Assembly (NCBI GenBank): GCA_019634575.1
Contig: JAHCAY010000003.1
Location: forward strand, 62,001-126,000
Direction of reading: 5' to 3'
Source: Candidatus Didemnitutus sp.
GTDB taxonomy: Bacteria > Verrucomicrobiota > Verrucomicrobiia > Opitutales > Opitutaceae
Length of the DNA stretch: 64,000 bases
Part shown: positions 31,917 through 40,170 of the stretch, piece after piece
Layout of the letters: each line of letters begins with the position of its first letter
Position numbering within the stretch: the first letter of the stretch is position 1
Notes under the pieces: generated by a model
The model's input: the letters and a program-made list of their open reading frames with translations, nothing else
The model's database searches: none
Told to the model about the DNA's origin: nothing
Made by a program: the position numbers and the translations under genes

Positions 31917-34508
31917 ATGCCACCCCGTTCGCGGCCGTTCCTCCGCGCTCTTGTATTCGTCGCCACGCTCGGCGTCGCCGCGACGAACCTGTCCGCCCGC
32001 GAACGTCTCCTGCTCGATTTCGGGTGGAAATTTCACCTCGGCGACCCGGCCGGCCTCGATCCGGCGATCTTCGCCTACCCGGAAGTCGATGCGCTCGAGC
32101 GCACCGGCCGCGCACATCTTGAGGAAGAGCCCAAACTCGTCCCGCTGCGCCGCTCCGCCGCCGACATCAACGCCGCTCCGCCTGTCGCGTTCTCGCAGCC
32201 CGACTTCGACGATCGCGCCTGGCGCTCGCTCGACCTGCCGCACGACTGGGCCGTCGAACTTCCATTCAATCCCAAGGCGCTCCGCAACCACGGCTACAAG
32301 GACATGGGCGCCGGCGTCGGTGCGCAGAATTCCTGGGAAGCCCTTGAAATGGGCCAGAGCGCCCAGGCTCTCGGTGGCGTCACCGGCAACACCATCGGCT
32401 GGTATCGCCGCAGTTTCGACCTGCCGGTGAGCGATCGCGACAGCGCGCTCTGGGTCGAATTCGACGGCGTTTACCGCAACTGCCTCGTCTGGCTCAACGG
32501 CCGCTGCCTCGGCCGCAACGTCAGCGGCTACAGCAGCTTCAAGTTCGACCTCGCGCCCTTCGCCCATTTCGGCGGCCGCAACACGCTCGTCGTCCGCGTC
32601 GACGCCTCACGCACCGAGGGTTGGTTCTACGAAGGCGCCGGCATCTACCGCCACGCCTGGCTCGTGAAGACGCCGCCGCTCCACGTCGCGCACTGGGGCA
32701 CGTTCGTCTCCACCACGCTCGCCTCCGACGGCAGCGCAACGGTGCGCGCGGAGACGACACTCCGCAACGACAGCGCGCACGCAACCCGCGCCGTGCTCGT
32801 CTCGCGTGTGCTCGACTCCGCGGGACGCACCGTCGCAGAGGCGACTTCATCGGACTTCGCTCTCGCCGCCGGAGCCGAGACGACCCTCGCGCCGCAGCTC
32901 ACAGTCGCCGCGCCGCAGCTTTGGTCCCCCGAGTCGCCCCACCTTTACCGCCTCGTTTCCGAAGTGCGTCCCATCGATGAGCCATCTGCGGCGATGTCCG
33001 CACCCGACCTGCACGAAACGATCTTCGGCATCCGCACCATCCGCTTCGATCCCGAGCAGGGCTTTCTGCTCAACGGCAAAAAATACGTCATTCGTGGTTT
33101 CGGCGTGCATCAGGACCACGCCGGCGTCGGCGCGGCCGTGCCCGACGCCGTGCAGGAGTTCCGCATCCGCCGCCTGAAGGAAATGGGCGCGAACACCTAC
33201 CGCACCGCCCACCACCCGCACTCGCCCGCGATCCTCGAAGCCTGCGACCGGCTCGGCCTGCTCGTCGTGGACGAGAACCGCCGCTTCGACGACACGCCGG
33301 AAACGCTCAGCCAAGTCGAGCGCCTCGTCCGCCGCGACCGCAATCACCCGAGCGTCGTCCTCTGGTCGCTCGGCAACGAGGAATTCCGCGATCGCATGCA
33401 GGGCGAGCCTTGGGGCGAGCCGATCGCCCGCCGCATCCAGGCGCTCGTGCAACGACTCGACCCCACACGCCAGACCATGATGCCGATGAACGCCGATTGG
33501 GGGAAAGGGTTCTCGCACATCGTCGACGTGATGGGGTTCAATTACCTGAAACTCGGCGACGTCGACAAATTCCACGCCGACTACCCGCACATCCCCGCGA
33601 TCAGCAGCGAGGAATCCTCCGCCGCCTCGACGCGCGGCATCTACGTCGAGGACCGCGTCCGCGCCTACGTGACCGCCTACGCCGACAAGGTCCCGCCGTG
33701 GGGCTCGCGCCACGAGCAATGGCTCCCCTACTTCGAGGCGCGCCCGTGGGTCGCCGGCGTGCTGCTGTGGGCCGCGTTCGATTGGCGTGGCGAGCAATGG
33801 CCCTACGACTGGCCCGCGATCAACTGCCAGTTCGGCGTCATGGACACCTGCGGCTTCGCCAAAGACAGCTTCTATTTCCTCCAAGCTTGGTGGTCCGGCC
33901 GCGACGTGCTGCACCTCCTGCCCCACTGGAACTGGGCCGTGCGCGACAAGGAGCCGATCGCCGTCCGCGCCTATACCAACGCCGACGAAGTCGAACTCTT
34001 CCTCAACGAACAGAGCCTCGGTCGCAAACCCGTCCCGCGCGGCGGCTACGCCGAGTGGCCCGTCGTCTATCAGGCCGGCACCCTACGCGCCGAAGGCTAC
34101 CGCGTCGGCCAACTCATCAGCTCCGCGAAAATCGAAACCACCGGCCCCTCCGCCGAAATCACGCTCACGCCCGACCGCGCGACGCTCCGCGCCGACGGCG
34201 AAGACTGCGCCATCGTCACCGTTTCCGCCCGCGACCGCGACGGCCGTTTCGTGCCGACCGCAAGCGACGCCATCGAGTTCGAACTCGCCGGCCCCGGCCG
34301 CATCATCGGCGTCGGCAACGGCGATCCGTCGTGCCACGAGCCGGACAAGGGCAGTCGTCGCAGTCTCTTCAACGGCTACGCGCAAGTGATCGTGCAGACC
34401 ACGAAAGCTTCCGGCCCGCTCGTCCTCACCGCGCGCGCGCCCGGCCTGCCGCCAACTCAGATCACGCTCAGCGCCGCTCCCGCGACGCCGCGCGCGTCCG
34501 TGCCCTAA
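31917..34508 (+). CDS. Secreted GH2 glycosidase (beta-galactosidase type)
   Basis: 863-residue exported glycosidase (signal peptide about 1-27). The jelly-roll N-domain has LDLPHDWAVELPF and VWLNGRCLGRNVSGY, followed by Ig-like domains and the barrel. The acid/base is E488 in WSLGNEEFR and the nucleophile E565 (or the adjacent Glu) in ISSEESSAA. FGVHQDHAG and TYRTAHHPHSP are typical of GH2. C-terminal domains (DUF4982-like and an Ig-like domain with AGPGRIIGVGNGDPS) follow. Beta-galactosidase is the commonest activity for this architecture; beta-glucuronidase and others are possible. Confidence 0.92.
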   Translation: MPPRSRPFLRALVFVATLGVAATNLSARERLLLDFGWKFHLGDPAGLDPAIFAYPEVDALERTGRAHLEEEPKLVPLRRSAADINAAPPVAFSQPDFDDRAWRSLDLPHDWAVELPFNPKALRNHGYKDMGAGVGAQNSWEALEMGQSAQALGGVTGNTIGWYRRSFDLPVSDRDSALWVEFDGVYRNCLVWLNGRCLGRNVSGYSSFKFDLAPFAHFGGRNTLVVRVDASRTEGWFYEGAGIYRHAWLVKTPPLHVAHWGTFVSTTLASDGSATVRAETTLRNDSAHATRAVLVSRVLDSAGRTVAEATSSDFALAAGAETTLAPQLTVAAPQLWSPESPHLYRLVSEVRPIDEPSAAMSAPDLHETIFGIRTIRFDPEQGFLLNGKKYVIRGFGVHQDHAGVGAAVPDAVQEFRIRRLKEMGANTYRTAHHPHSPAILEACDRLGLLVVDENRRFDDTPETLSQVERLVRRDRNHPSVVLWSLGNEEFRDRMQGEPWGEPIARRIQALVQRLDPTRQTMMPMNADWGKGFSHIVDVMGFNYLKLGDVDKFHADYPHIPAISSEESSAASTRGIYVEDRVRAYVTAYADKVPPWGSRHEQWLPYFEARPWVAGVLLWAAFDWRGEQWPYDWPAINCQFGVMDTCGFAKDSFYFLQAWWSGRDVLHLLPHWNWAVRDKEPIAVRAYTNADEVELFLNEQSLGRKPVPRGGYAEWPVVYQAGTLRAEGYRVGQLISSAKIETTGPSAEITLTPDRATLRADGEDCAIVTVSARDRDGRFVPTASDAIEFELAGPGRIIGVGNGDPSCHEPDKGSRRSLFNGYAQVIVQTTKASGPLVLTARAPGLPPTQITLSAAPATPRASVP

Positions 34509-34521
34509 TTTCCCTTTCCCG

Positions 34522-36333
34522 ATGATTCGTCACGAACTTCACACCGACTTCGTCGTCGTCGGCGGCGGCCTGGCCGGCGTCTGCGCCGCGATCGCCGCCG
34601 CCCGCAACGGCGCCAAAGTCGTCCTCCTCCAGGATCGCTCCGTTCTCGGCGGCAACGCCTCCAGCGAAGTCCGCATGCACGTCGTCGGCGCCGACGTCCA
34701 CGGCAGCCGGCCGGGCGCCCGCGAATCCGGACTCATCGAGGAATTCCGCCTCGAGGACGCCTACCGCAACCCGCACCGCTCCTACTCGCAGTGGGATCTG
34801 CTGCTCTACGAAAAGGTCACGACCGAGCCCAACATCATGCTGCTCCTCGACACGGTTTGCACCGGCTGCGCGACGACCGACCCCGACGACGGCCCGCGGC
34901 GCATCGTCTCGCTCGACGCCGTGCGCCACTCGACCGAAGACGAATTCCGCATCCACGCGCCGGTCTTTGCCGACTGCTCCGGCGACGGCCGCCTCGGCAC
35001 CGAGGCGGGCGCATTGTTCACGAGCGGCCGCGAGGCGAAAAAGGATTTCGGCGAAACCCTCGCGCTCGACACCGCGGATCGGCAGACGCTCGGCAGCTCG
35101 ATCATGTTCACCGCGCGCCGCCACGAGCAACCGCAGCCGTTCCGCGCCCCGGCCTGGGCGCGCAAATTCCAAAAGCACGAGTTTCGCCTGCGTCCGTTCG
35201 ATGGCTACGAATACGGCTATTGGTGGGCGGAATGGGGCGGCCAGCTCGACACGGTGAAGGACAACCCCGCGATCCGCCACGAACTGCTCCGCATCGCGCT
35301 CGGCATCTGGGACTACGTGAAAAATTCCGGCGACCATCCCGGCTCGGCGCACTGGGCGCTCGACTGGGTTGGCGCTGTCCCGGGCAAACGCGAGTCGCGC
35401 CGCTTCGTCGGTCATCATGTGCTCACGCAACAGGACCTCGAATCCGCGCGCGCGTTTCCCGACGCCGTCGCGTTCGGCGGCTGGCCGCTCGATTTGCATC
35501 CGCCGAGCGGCATCGACGCCGTGGACGAGGCGCCGTGCCGCCACACGCACCTGAAGCACGTCTATCCGATCCCGCTGCAGGCGCTCTGCTCGCGCAACAT
35601 CGGCAACCTCCTCTTCGCCGGCCGCAACATCAGCGCGACGCATGTCGCGTTCGCCAGCACGCGTGTCATGGCCACTTGCGCCGTCATGGGGCAGGCCGTC
35701 GGCACCGCCGCCGCGCTCGCCGCACCCGCCGCGCCGGGTTCGCTGACGCAGCATTTCACCGGCGCCGCGCTCACCGCGCTCCAGCAAACGCTGCTCCGCG
35801 ACGACGCATTCCTCCCCGGCATCCGAGCCGACGACCCGGCCGACCTCGCGCCGCGCGCGCACGCGAACGCCTCCAGCGCGACGGCGAACGGCGCGGCCGT
35901 CCATGTGACCGATGGCGCCGCGCGCGAATTCCTGCCGGCGCTCGGCGTCTGGGCCGACGGCAAAAGCCATCGCTGGGAATCCGCCGCCCTGCCCGCCTGG
36001 ATCGAGCTCGCGTGGGACACGCCCCAGGAAATCGCCGCGGTTCACCTGACCTTCGACTCCGGCTTCCAGCGCGAGCTGACCCTGAGCGCCAGCGACGCGA
36101 CCACGCGGAAGATCATCCGCGGCCCCCAGCCGGAACTCGTCCGCGACTACGAAATCCTGCTCGACGACGTCATCGTCGCGCGCGGCCAAGGCAACTACCT
36201 GCGCAAGCGCGTGCATCGTCTCGAGCGACCGGTCGTCGCCACCCGTCTGCGCATCGCCGTCCATGCGACCAACGGCATCGACCACGCGCGCATTTTCGAA
36301 ATCCGCGCCTACGGACCCGCCCATTCCCGATAA
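34522..36333 (+). CDS. FAD-dependent oxidoreductase (FAD_oxidored family) with C-terminal beta-sandwich
   Basis: 603 residues without an obvious signal peptide. FAD binding is shown by VVVGGGLAGVCAAIAAARNG and LLQDRSVLGGNASSEVR, with the C-terminal FAD motif NLLFAGRNISATHVAF followed by STRVMATCAVMGQAVGTAAA. The last 150 residues (about 455-600) look like a discoidin-type beta-sandwich (WIELAWDTPQEIAAVHLTF, ending RIFEIRAYG). Enzymes of this family are common in Verrucomicrobiota sugar loci but their reaction is mostly unknown. It begins 13 bp after the GH2 stop. Oxidation of a sugar unit released by the neighbours is inferred. Confidence 0.85.
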   Translation: MIRHELHTDFVVVGGGLAGVCAAIAAARNGAKVVLLQDRSVLGGNASSEVRMHVVGADVHGSRPGARESGLIEEFRLEDAYRNPHRSYSQWDLLLYEKVTTEPNIMLLLDTVCTGCATTDPDDGPRRIVSLDAVRHSTEDEFRIHAPVFADCSGDGRLGTEAGALFTSGREAKKDFGETLALDTADRQTLGSSIMFTARRHEQPQPFRAPAWARKFQKHEFRLRPFDGYEYGYWWAEWGGQLDTVKDNPAIRHELLRIALGIWDYVKNSGDHPGSAHWALDWVGAVPGKRESRRFVGHHVLTQQDLESARAFPDAVAFGGWPLDLHPPSGIDAVDEAPCRHTHLKHVYPIPLQALCSRNIGNLLFAGRNISATHVAFASTRVMATCAVMGQAVGTAAALAAPAAPGSLTQHFTGAALTALQQTLLRDDAFLPGIRADDPADLAPRAHANASSATANGAAVHVTDGAAREFLPALGVWADGKSHRWESAALPAWIELAWDTPQEIAAVHLTFDSGFQRELTLSASDATTRKIIRGPQPELVRDYEILLDDVIVARGQGNYLRKRVHRLERPVVATRLRIAVHATNGIDHARIFEIRAYGPAHSR

Positions 36334-36468
36334 AGCCAATGTTACCCAACTGCCACCGGTCATGGCGAGGAGCGGAGCGCCGCCGCAATCCAGCGGGAGC
36401 GCAACGCGAGCATCGGCATCGGCAGGCACGACACGCTTCGTGCGCCTCGCGCTGACCCGCCTGACCGG

Positions 36469-37776
36469 ATGAAGATCACCCTCTCAGCCTTCGTTCTCCG
36501 TAGCGTCGCGATCGCCGCCCTCGCTTGCGCCTCATCCGTGTTCGCCCTCGACGCGCTGCACGTGCGCGATGGCTGGCCGCACGCCGCGACCCGCGCTTCG
36601 ACCGCGCACGAACTGCGCGTGGCCTTTCTCGGCGGCAGCATCACGGCCGCAGCCGACGGCTGGCGGACGCTCACCGTGGAACGGCTGCGCGCATTGCTGC
36701 CCGGCACGAAGATCGTGGAAATCGCCGCCGGCGTGCCCGGCACCGGCTCAGACCTCGGAGCCTGCCGCGTCGGCCGCGATGTCGTGGCGCACCGCCCGGA
36801 CGTCGTGTTCGTCGAATTTGCCGTCAACGACGCCGCGACGCCGCCCGCCCGGATCGAGCGGACGATCGAAGGCATCGTGCGCCAGGTGAAACGCGCAAAC
36901 CCCGCCGCCGATCTCTGCTTCGTCTACACGATCTCGACGCCCGGTCTTCCCGACCTGCTCGCCGGCGCCAACACCGCGCCTTCCGGCAGTTTGCATAATT
37001 CGCAAAATCCGGTCCCTCGCTTCCCCGCGGCCGCCGCGGCGATGGAGCGCGTCGCCGAGCACTACGGCATTCCGTCGCTGCATTTCGGCGTGGAAGTCGC
37101 GCGCCGCGTCGCCGCCGGCGAGCTGATCTTCAAGGGCGCCGCCACCGACGGCGACCGCGCCTTTTCGCTCGACGGCGTGCATCCCACGCCCGCCGGACAC
37201 CGCGTTTATTTCAGCCAGCTCGCGCCGGCCCTGCACGCGTTTCTCGCCGCGAAAAATCCGCCGCGCGATCTGCCGCCGCCGTTGCACGCGGACAACTGGG
37301 AACACGCCCAACTGCAGGAACTCGACCGCGCGATGTTCCGCGGCACCTGGGCCGCCGTGCCGCTCGGCGATCCGTGCCTTCGCGGCGCGACCAAGGCGCT
37401 GTTGCCGCCCACCTGGCGCGCCGCTACCGCCGGGGTCGCGCTCGAATGGGAATTCACCGGCACGCGCTTCGGCCTGCTCGGCATCGCGGCGCCGGACAGT
37501 GGCGAGTTTGCCGTGACGATCGACGACCAGCCTCCCGTGCGCGCCACTTTCTTCGACGCCTACGTCACACCCACGTTCTGCCGGCAGACGATGTGGTTCT
37601 TCCCCCGCGAACTCGCGCCCGGCCGCCATCGCGTGCGCGTCGAGTTGACCGCGACGCCCGTCGACAAGGCCGCGATCAAGGCCCGCGCCGGCAAACCGCT
37701 CGAACCCGCCGCCGAATTCGCCCCGCAGCGTCTTGCGCTCTGTGGCCTGCTGACGATCGACACCGCCGGAAAATGA
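36469..37776 (+). CDS. Secreted SGNH/GDSL hydrolase with C-terminal beta domain
   Basis: 435 residues with a signal peptide (about 1-26, ending VFALDA). Block I is FLGGSITAAADGW, block III EFAVNDAAT and block V SLDGVHPTPAGH, a complete SGNH catalytic set. Residues about 280-435 form an extra beta-rich domain with FGLLGIAAPDSGEFAV, probably carbohydrate-binding. Carbohydrate esterase action, such as deacetylation of a pectin or hemicellulose side chain, is the expected role. The 135 bp upstream hold no clear operator. The stop overlaps the LacI start (ATGA). Confidence 0.88.
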   Translation: MKITLSAFVLRSVAIAALACASSVFALDALHVRDGWPHAATRASTAHELRVAFLGGSITAAADGWRTLTVERLRALLPGTKIVEIAAGVPGTGSDLGACRVGRDVVAHRPDVVFVEFAVNDAATPPARIERTIEGIVRQVKRANPAADLCFVYTISTPGLPDLLAGANTAPSGSLHNSQNPVPRFPAAAAAMERVAEHYGIPSLHFGVEVARRVAAGELIFKGAATDGDRAFSLDGVHPTPAGHRVYFSQLAPALHAFLAAKNPPRDLPPPLHADNWEHAQLQELDRAMFRGTWAAVPLGDPCLRGATKALLPPTWRAATAGVALEWEFTGTRFGLLGIAAPDSGEFAVTIDDQPPVRATFFDAYVTPTFCRQTMWFFPRELAPGRHRVRVELTATPVDKAAIKARAGKPLEPAAEFAPQRLALCGLLTIDTAGK

Positions 37777-38873
37777 GCCCGCCGCGCACTGCACCGTTGC
37801 CCCGCACCGCGTCCGCCACTGAATTCGTTCAGCCCATGACGTCTCCCCGTCGCTGCACGATCAAGGACATCGCCGCCCACGCCGGGGTCGCGGTTTCCAC
37901 CGTCTCCTACGCCCTGCGCAATCATCCGAGCATTCCGGCGGCCACGTGCCGGCGCATCCAGGCCGTCGGCGAAAAGCTCGGCTACCGCCCCGATCCGCAG
38001 ATTTCCGCCCTGATGGCGCACATCGGCCGCGGTCGCGCCGTGCCCTCCTCCGGCCGCATCGCGCTTGTCTGGATGCAAGGCCGGCGCGCGGTCACGCGCT
38101 CGGACGCCTTTTTCGCCCAGGTGCACGACGGCGCGGCGGCGCGCGCGCAGCTGCGCGGTTACCACATCGAGGAATTCTGGCCCGACGAGGATCGCCTGAG
38201 CGGCGCCCGACTCTCCGGCATTCTCCGCGCGCGCGGCATCCAGAGCGTCATCTTCTCGCCGAGCATCGAGGGCGTCGCCGCCGACTATGCGCTGGCCTGG
38301 GAGCACTTCGCGTGCGTCGTGCTCGGTCACGCACGCTGGCCGGTGGAATTGCACCGCGTGGCGCACGACCATTACCACGCCGTGTGCGACTGCCTGCAAC
38401 GGATGGCCGCCGCCGGCGTGAAGTCGCCCGCCATCGTCCTCACCGAGGAAATCAACCAGCGCACCGACAGCGCGGTGAAAGCGGCGTTCATGACGCATCA
38501 CCCGATCGAGGCCCGCGCCCGCGGCCTCATCTACGCGCTCGACCAGCGCGGCGCCCGATCGTTCTCGAGCTGGCTGCGCACGCACGCGCCCGACGGCGTG
38601 CTGCTGCTCCGCCGGGAAATGTGGGACGAGATCGAGTCACCGCGCCTGCGCGAGCTGCGCGCCGCCGGCCGCCTCTGGTGTGCGAACTGGCAGGCGGACG
38701 ACCCGCTGGCGCTGCCCGGCATCCAGCAGCGCTACGACCTCGCCGCCCGCGCCGCTGTCGACCTCGTCACCGGCCTCGAGCAAAGCCGCAGCCTCGGCCT
38801 GCCCGACCACCCGCAAAGCGTCCAGATTCGCGGCGACTGGCGCGATCATCCCGTGCCCGTGGTGCGCCGCTGA
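37773..38873 (+). CDS. LacI-family transcriptional regulator
   Basis: 366-residue regulator. The HTH reads CTIKDIAAHAGVAVSTVSYA with LRNHPSIPAATCRRI and the hinge KLGYRPDPQISALM; a periplasmic-binding-protein-like sugar domain fills the rest (GRIALVWMQG, VIFSPSIEGVAADYA, CVVLGHARWPVELHRVAHDH). I chose the ATG at 37773 since it overlaps the previous stop; the ATG at 37836 is an alternative giving a shorter N-terminal arm. The repeated TGAAATCGCTCA element around this locus is a plausible target, with a copy immediately at its own 3' end, ahead of the transporter gene. Confidence 0.92.
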   Translation: MSPPRTAPLPRTASATEFVQPMTSPRRCTIKDIAAHAGVAVSTVSYALRNHPSIPAATCRRIQAVGEKLGYRPDPQISALMAHIGRGRAVPSSGRIALVWMQGRRAVTRSDAFFAQVHDGAAARAQLRGYHIEEFWPDEDRLSGARLSGILRARGIQSVIFSPSIEGVAADYALAWEHFACVVLGHARWPVELHRVAHDHYHAVCDCLQRMAAAGVKSPAIVLTEEINQRTDSAVKAAFMTHHPIEARARGLIYALDQRGARSFSSWLRTHAPDGVLLLRREMWDEIESPRLRELRAAGRLWCANWQADDPLALPGIQQRYDLAARAAVDLVTGLEQSRSLGLPDHPQSVQIRGDWRDHPVPVVRR

Positions 38874-38883
38874 ACAATTTCAA
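38870..38883. promoter_or_regulatory. Putative LacI operator, copy 4 (diverged)
   Basis: CTGAACAATTTCAA overlaps the LacI stop and lies 66 bp before the transporter ATG. Read on the other strand as TTGAAATTGTTCAGC it matches copy 1 at 12 of 15 positions. It could place the transporter gene under separate LacI control. Confidence 0.5.
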
Positions 38884-38949
38884 CGCTGCCAGCCTTCGCG
38901 CGCGCCCCGCCGCCGCGTTGGCTCCGAGTCTCCCCGCGCCTCACCCCGC

Positions 38950-40170
38950 ATGACCCTTCCCCGTCCCAGTCGCCGCGCCTGGTTGCTGCTCGCCCTCCTC
39001 TTCGGCATCGGCCTGCTCAACTACCTCGACCGCCAGACCCTCTCGATCCTCAAGGCGACGCTGAAGGACCAACTCACGCTGACCGACGTCCATTACTCGT
39101 GGCTCGTGACGGCGTTCATGGGACCCTACATCGTTTTCTACATCGTCAGTGGACGACTCGTGGACCGTTTCGGCACCCGCGTGAGCCTCGCGGCGTTCAC
39201 CGGCCTGTGGTCGCTCGCCAACATCTTCAGCGGCCTCGCCACCGGCTTTGGGCAACTGGCCGCCGCGCGCGCGTTGCTCGGTGCGGCCGAGCCGGGCGCG
39301 TTCCCCGCGATCCAGCGCGTGATGATGACGTGGTTTCCCCAGGAGCGTCGCGCCTTCGCTTGGAGCTTGCTGAGTCCGTGCACGACCGTCGGCGCCATTC
39401 TCGCGCCGCCGCTCGTCGCCGCGCTCACCGGCTGGTGGAGCTGGCATCTGGCGTTCATCGTGCCCGGCCTCGCCGGACTCTTCCTCGCCGTCGCGTGGTG
39501 GGCGGCCGACCGCAACCCGCCGCGCTTCGCCGGCGAAGCGGAAGCCACTCCGCCGCCGCCGGCGCTGCGCGAGATCCTCGCCGACCGTCGCGTGTGGCTG
39601 CTGCTCGCCGCACGCGCGCTCACCGATCCCGTCTGGTATTTTCACCTTTTCTGGCTGCCCGGCTATTTGCAGGAGCGCCTCGGCGTCTCGCTTCCCCAAC
39701 TCGGTTGGATCGGCTGGATCCCGTCATTCGTCGCCTCGGCCGCCGTGATGGCGACGGGACGCACGACCGACTTCTTCGTCGCCCGCGGCCACTCGGCCGT
39801 GCGCGTGCGCGTGACGATGTTCGCGCTCGCCGCCGCGTTCGCGCCGGTGGGCGCGTTCACGACCGCCGCGCCATCGATCGCCTGGGCGATCGTTCTGATC
39901 TCGCTCGTCGCGATCGTCTGCCAAATCTGGTTCTTCGGCCAAGGCCTGCTCGTCGCCGACGTTTTTCCGAAAACCTCCGCCGCGACGATCGCGGGGCTCC
40001 TCGGCGCCGTCGGTGCCAGCGGCGGCCTGCTCCTGAATCTCGCCGCCGGACCGCTGATCGAGCGCGCCGGCTACGTGCCGGTCTTTGTCGGTCTCGCCTG
40101 CCTGCATCCCCTCGCCGCCCTGATGCTCTGGCGCGCGCAACCGCGCCTCGCGGGAGTCGCTCCGGCATGA
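38950..40170 (+). CDS. MFS transporter, hexuronate (ACS/ExuT)-like
   Basis: 406-residue carrier with 12 predicted membrane helices. Helix 1 carries LLNYLDRQTLSILKA, helix 4 RALLGAAEPGAFPA and the loop GRLVDRFGTR is MFS motif A; together these resemble the anion:cation symporter family of hexuronate and glucarate transporters. It would import the uronate or oligosaccharide products of the locus across the inner membrane. The ATG at 38950 is 76 bp after the regulator gene. Its stop overlaps the next start by four bases (ATGA). Confidence 0.88.
   Translation: MTLPRPSRRAWLLLALLFGIGLLNYLDRQTLSILKATLKDQLTLTDVHYSWLVTAFMGPYIVFYIVSGRLVDRFGTRVSLAAFTGLWSLANIFSGLATGFGQLAAARALLGAAEPGAFPAIQRVMMTWFPQERRAFAWSLLSPCTTVGAILAPPLVAALTGWWSWHLAFIVPGLAGLFLAVAWWAADRNPPRFAGEAEATPPPPALREILADRRVWLLLAARALTDPVWYFHLFWLPGYLQERLGVSLPQLGWIGWIPSFVASAAVMATGRTTDFFVARGHSAVRVRVTMFALAAAFAPVGAFTTAAPSIAWAIVLISLVAIVCQIWFFGQGLLVADVFPKTSAATIAGLLGAVGASGGLLLNLAAGPLIERAGYVPVFVGLACLHPLAALMLWRAQPRLAGVAPA

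Noticed and set aside
36334..36468. Possible hairpin or operator between the FAD oxidoreductase and SGNH genes
   Set aside because: Only an imperfect bulged repeat is visible (GGCACGA with TCGTGCGCC) and no copy of either operator motif.
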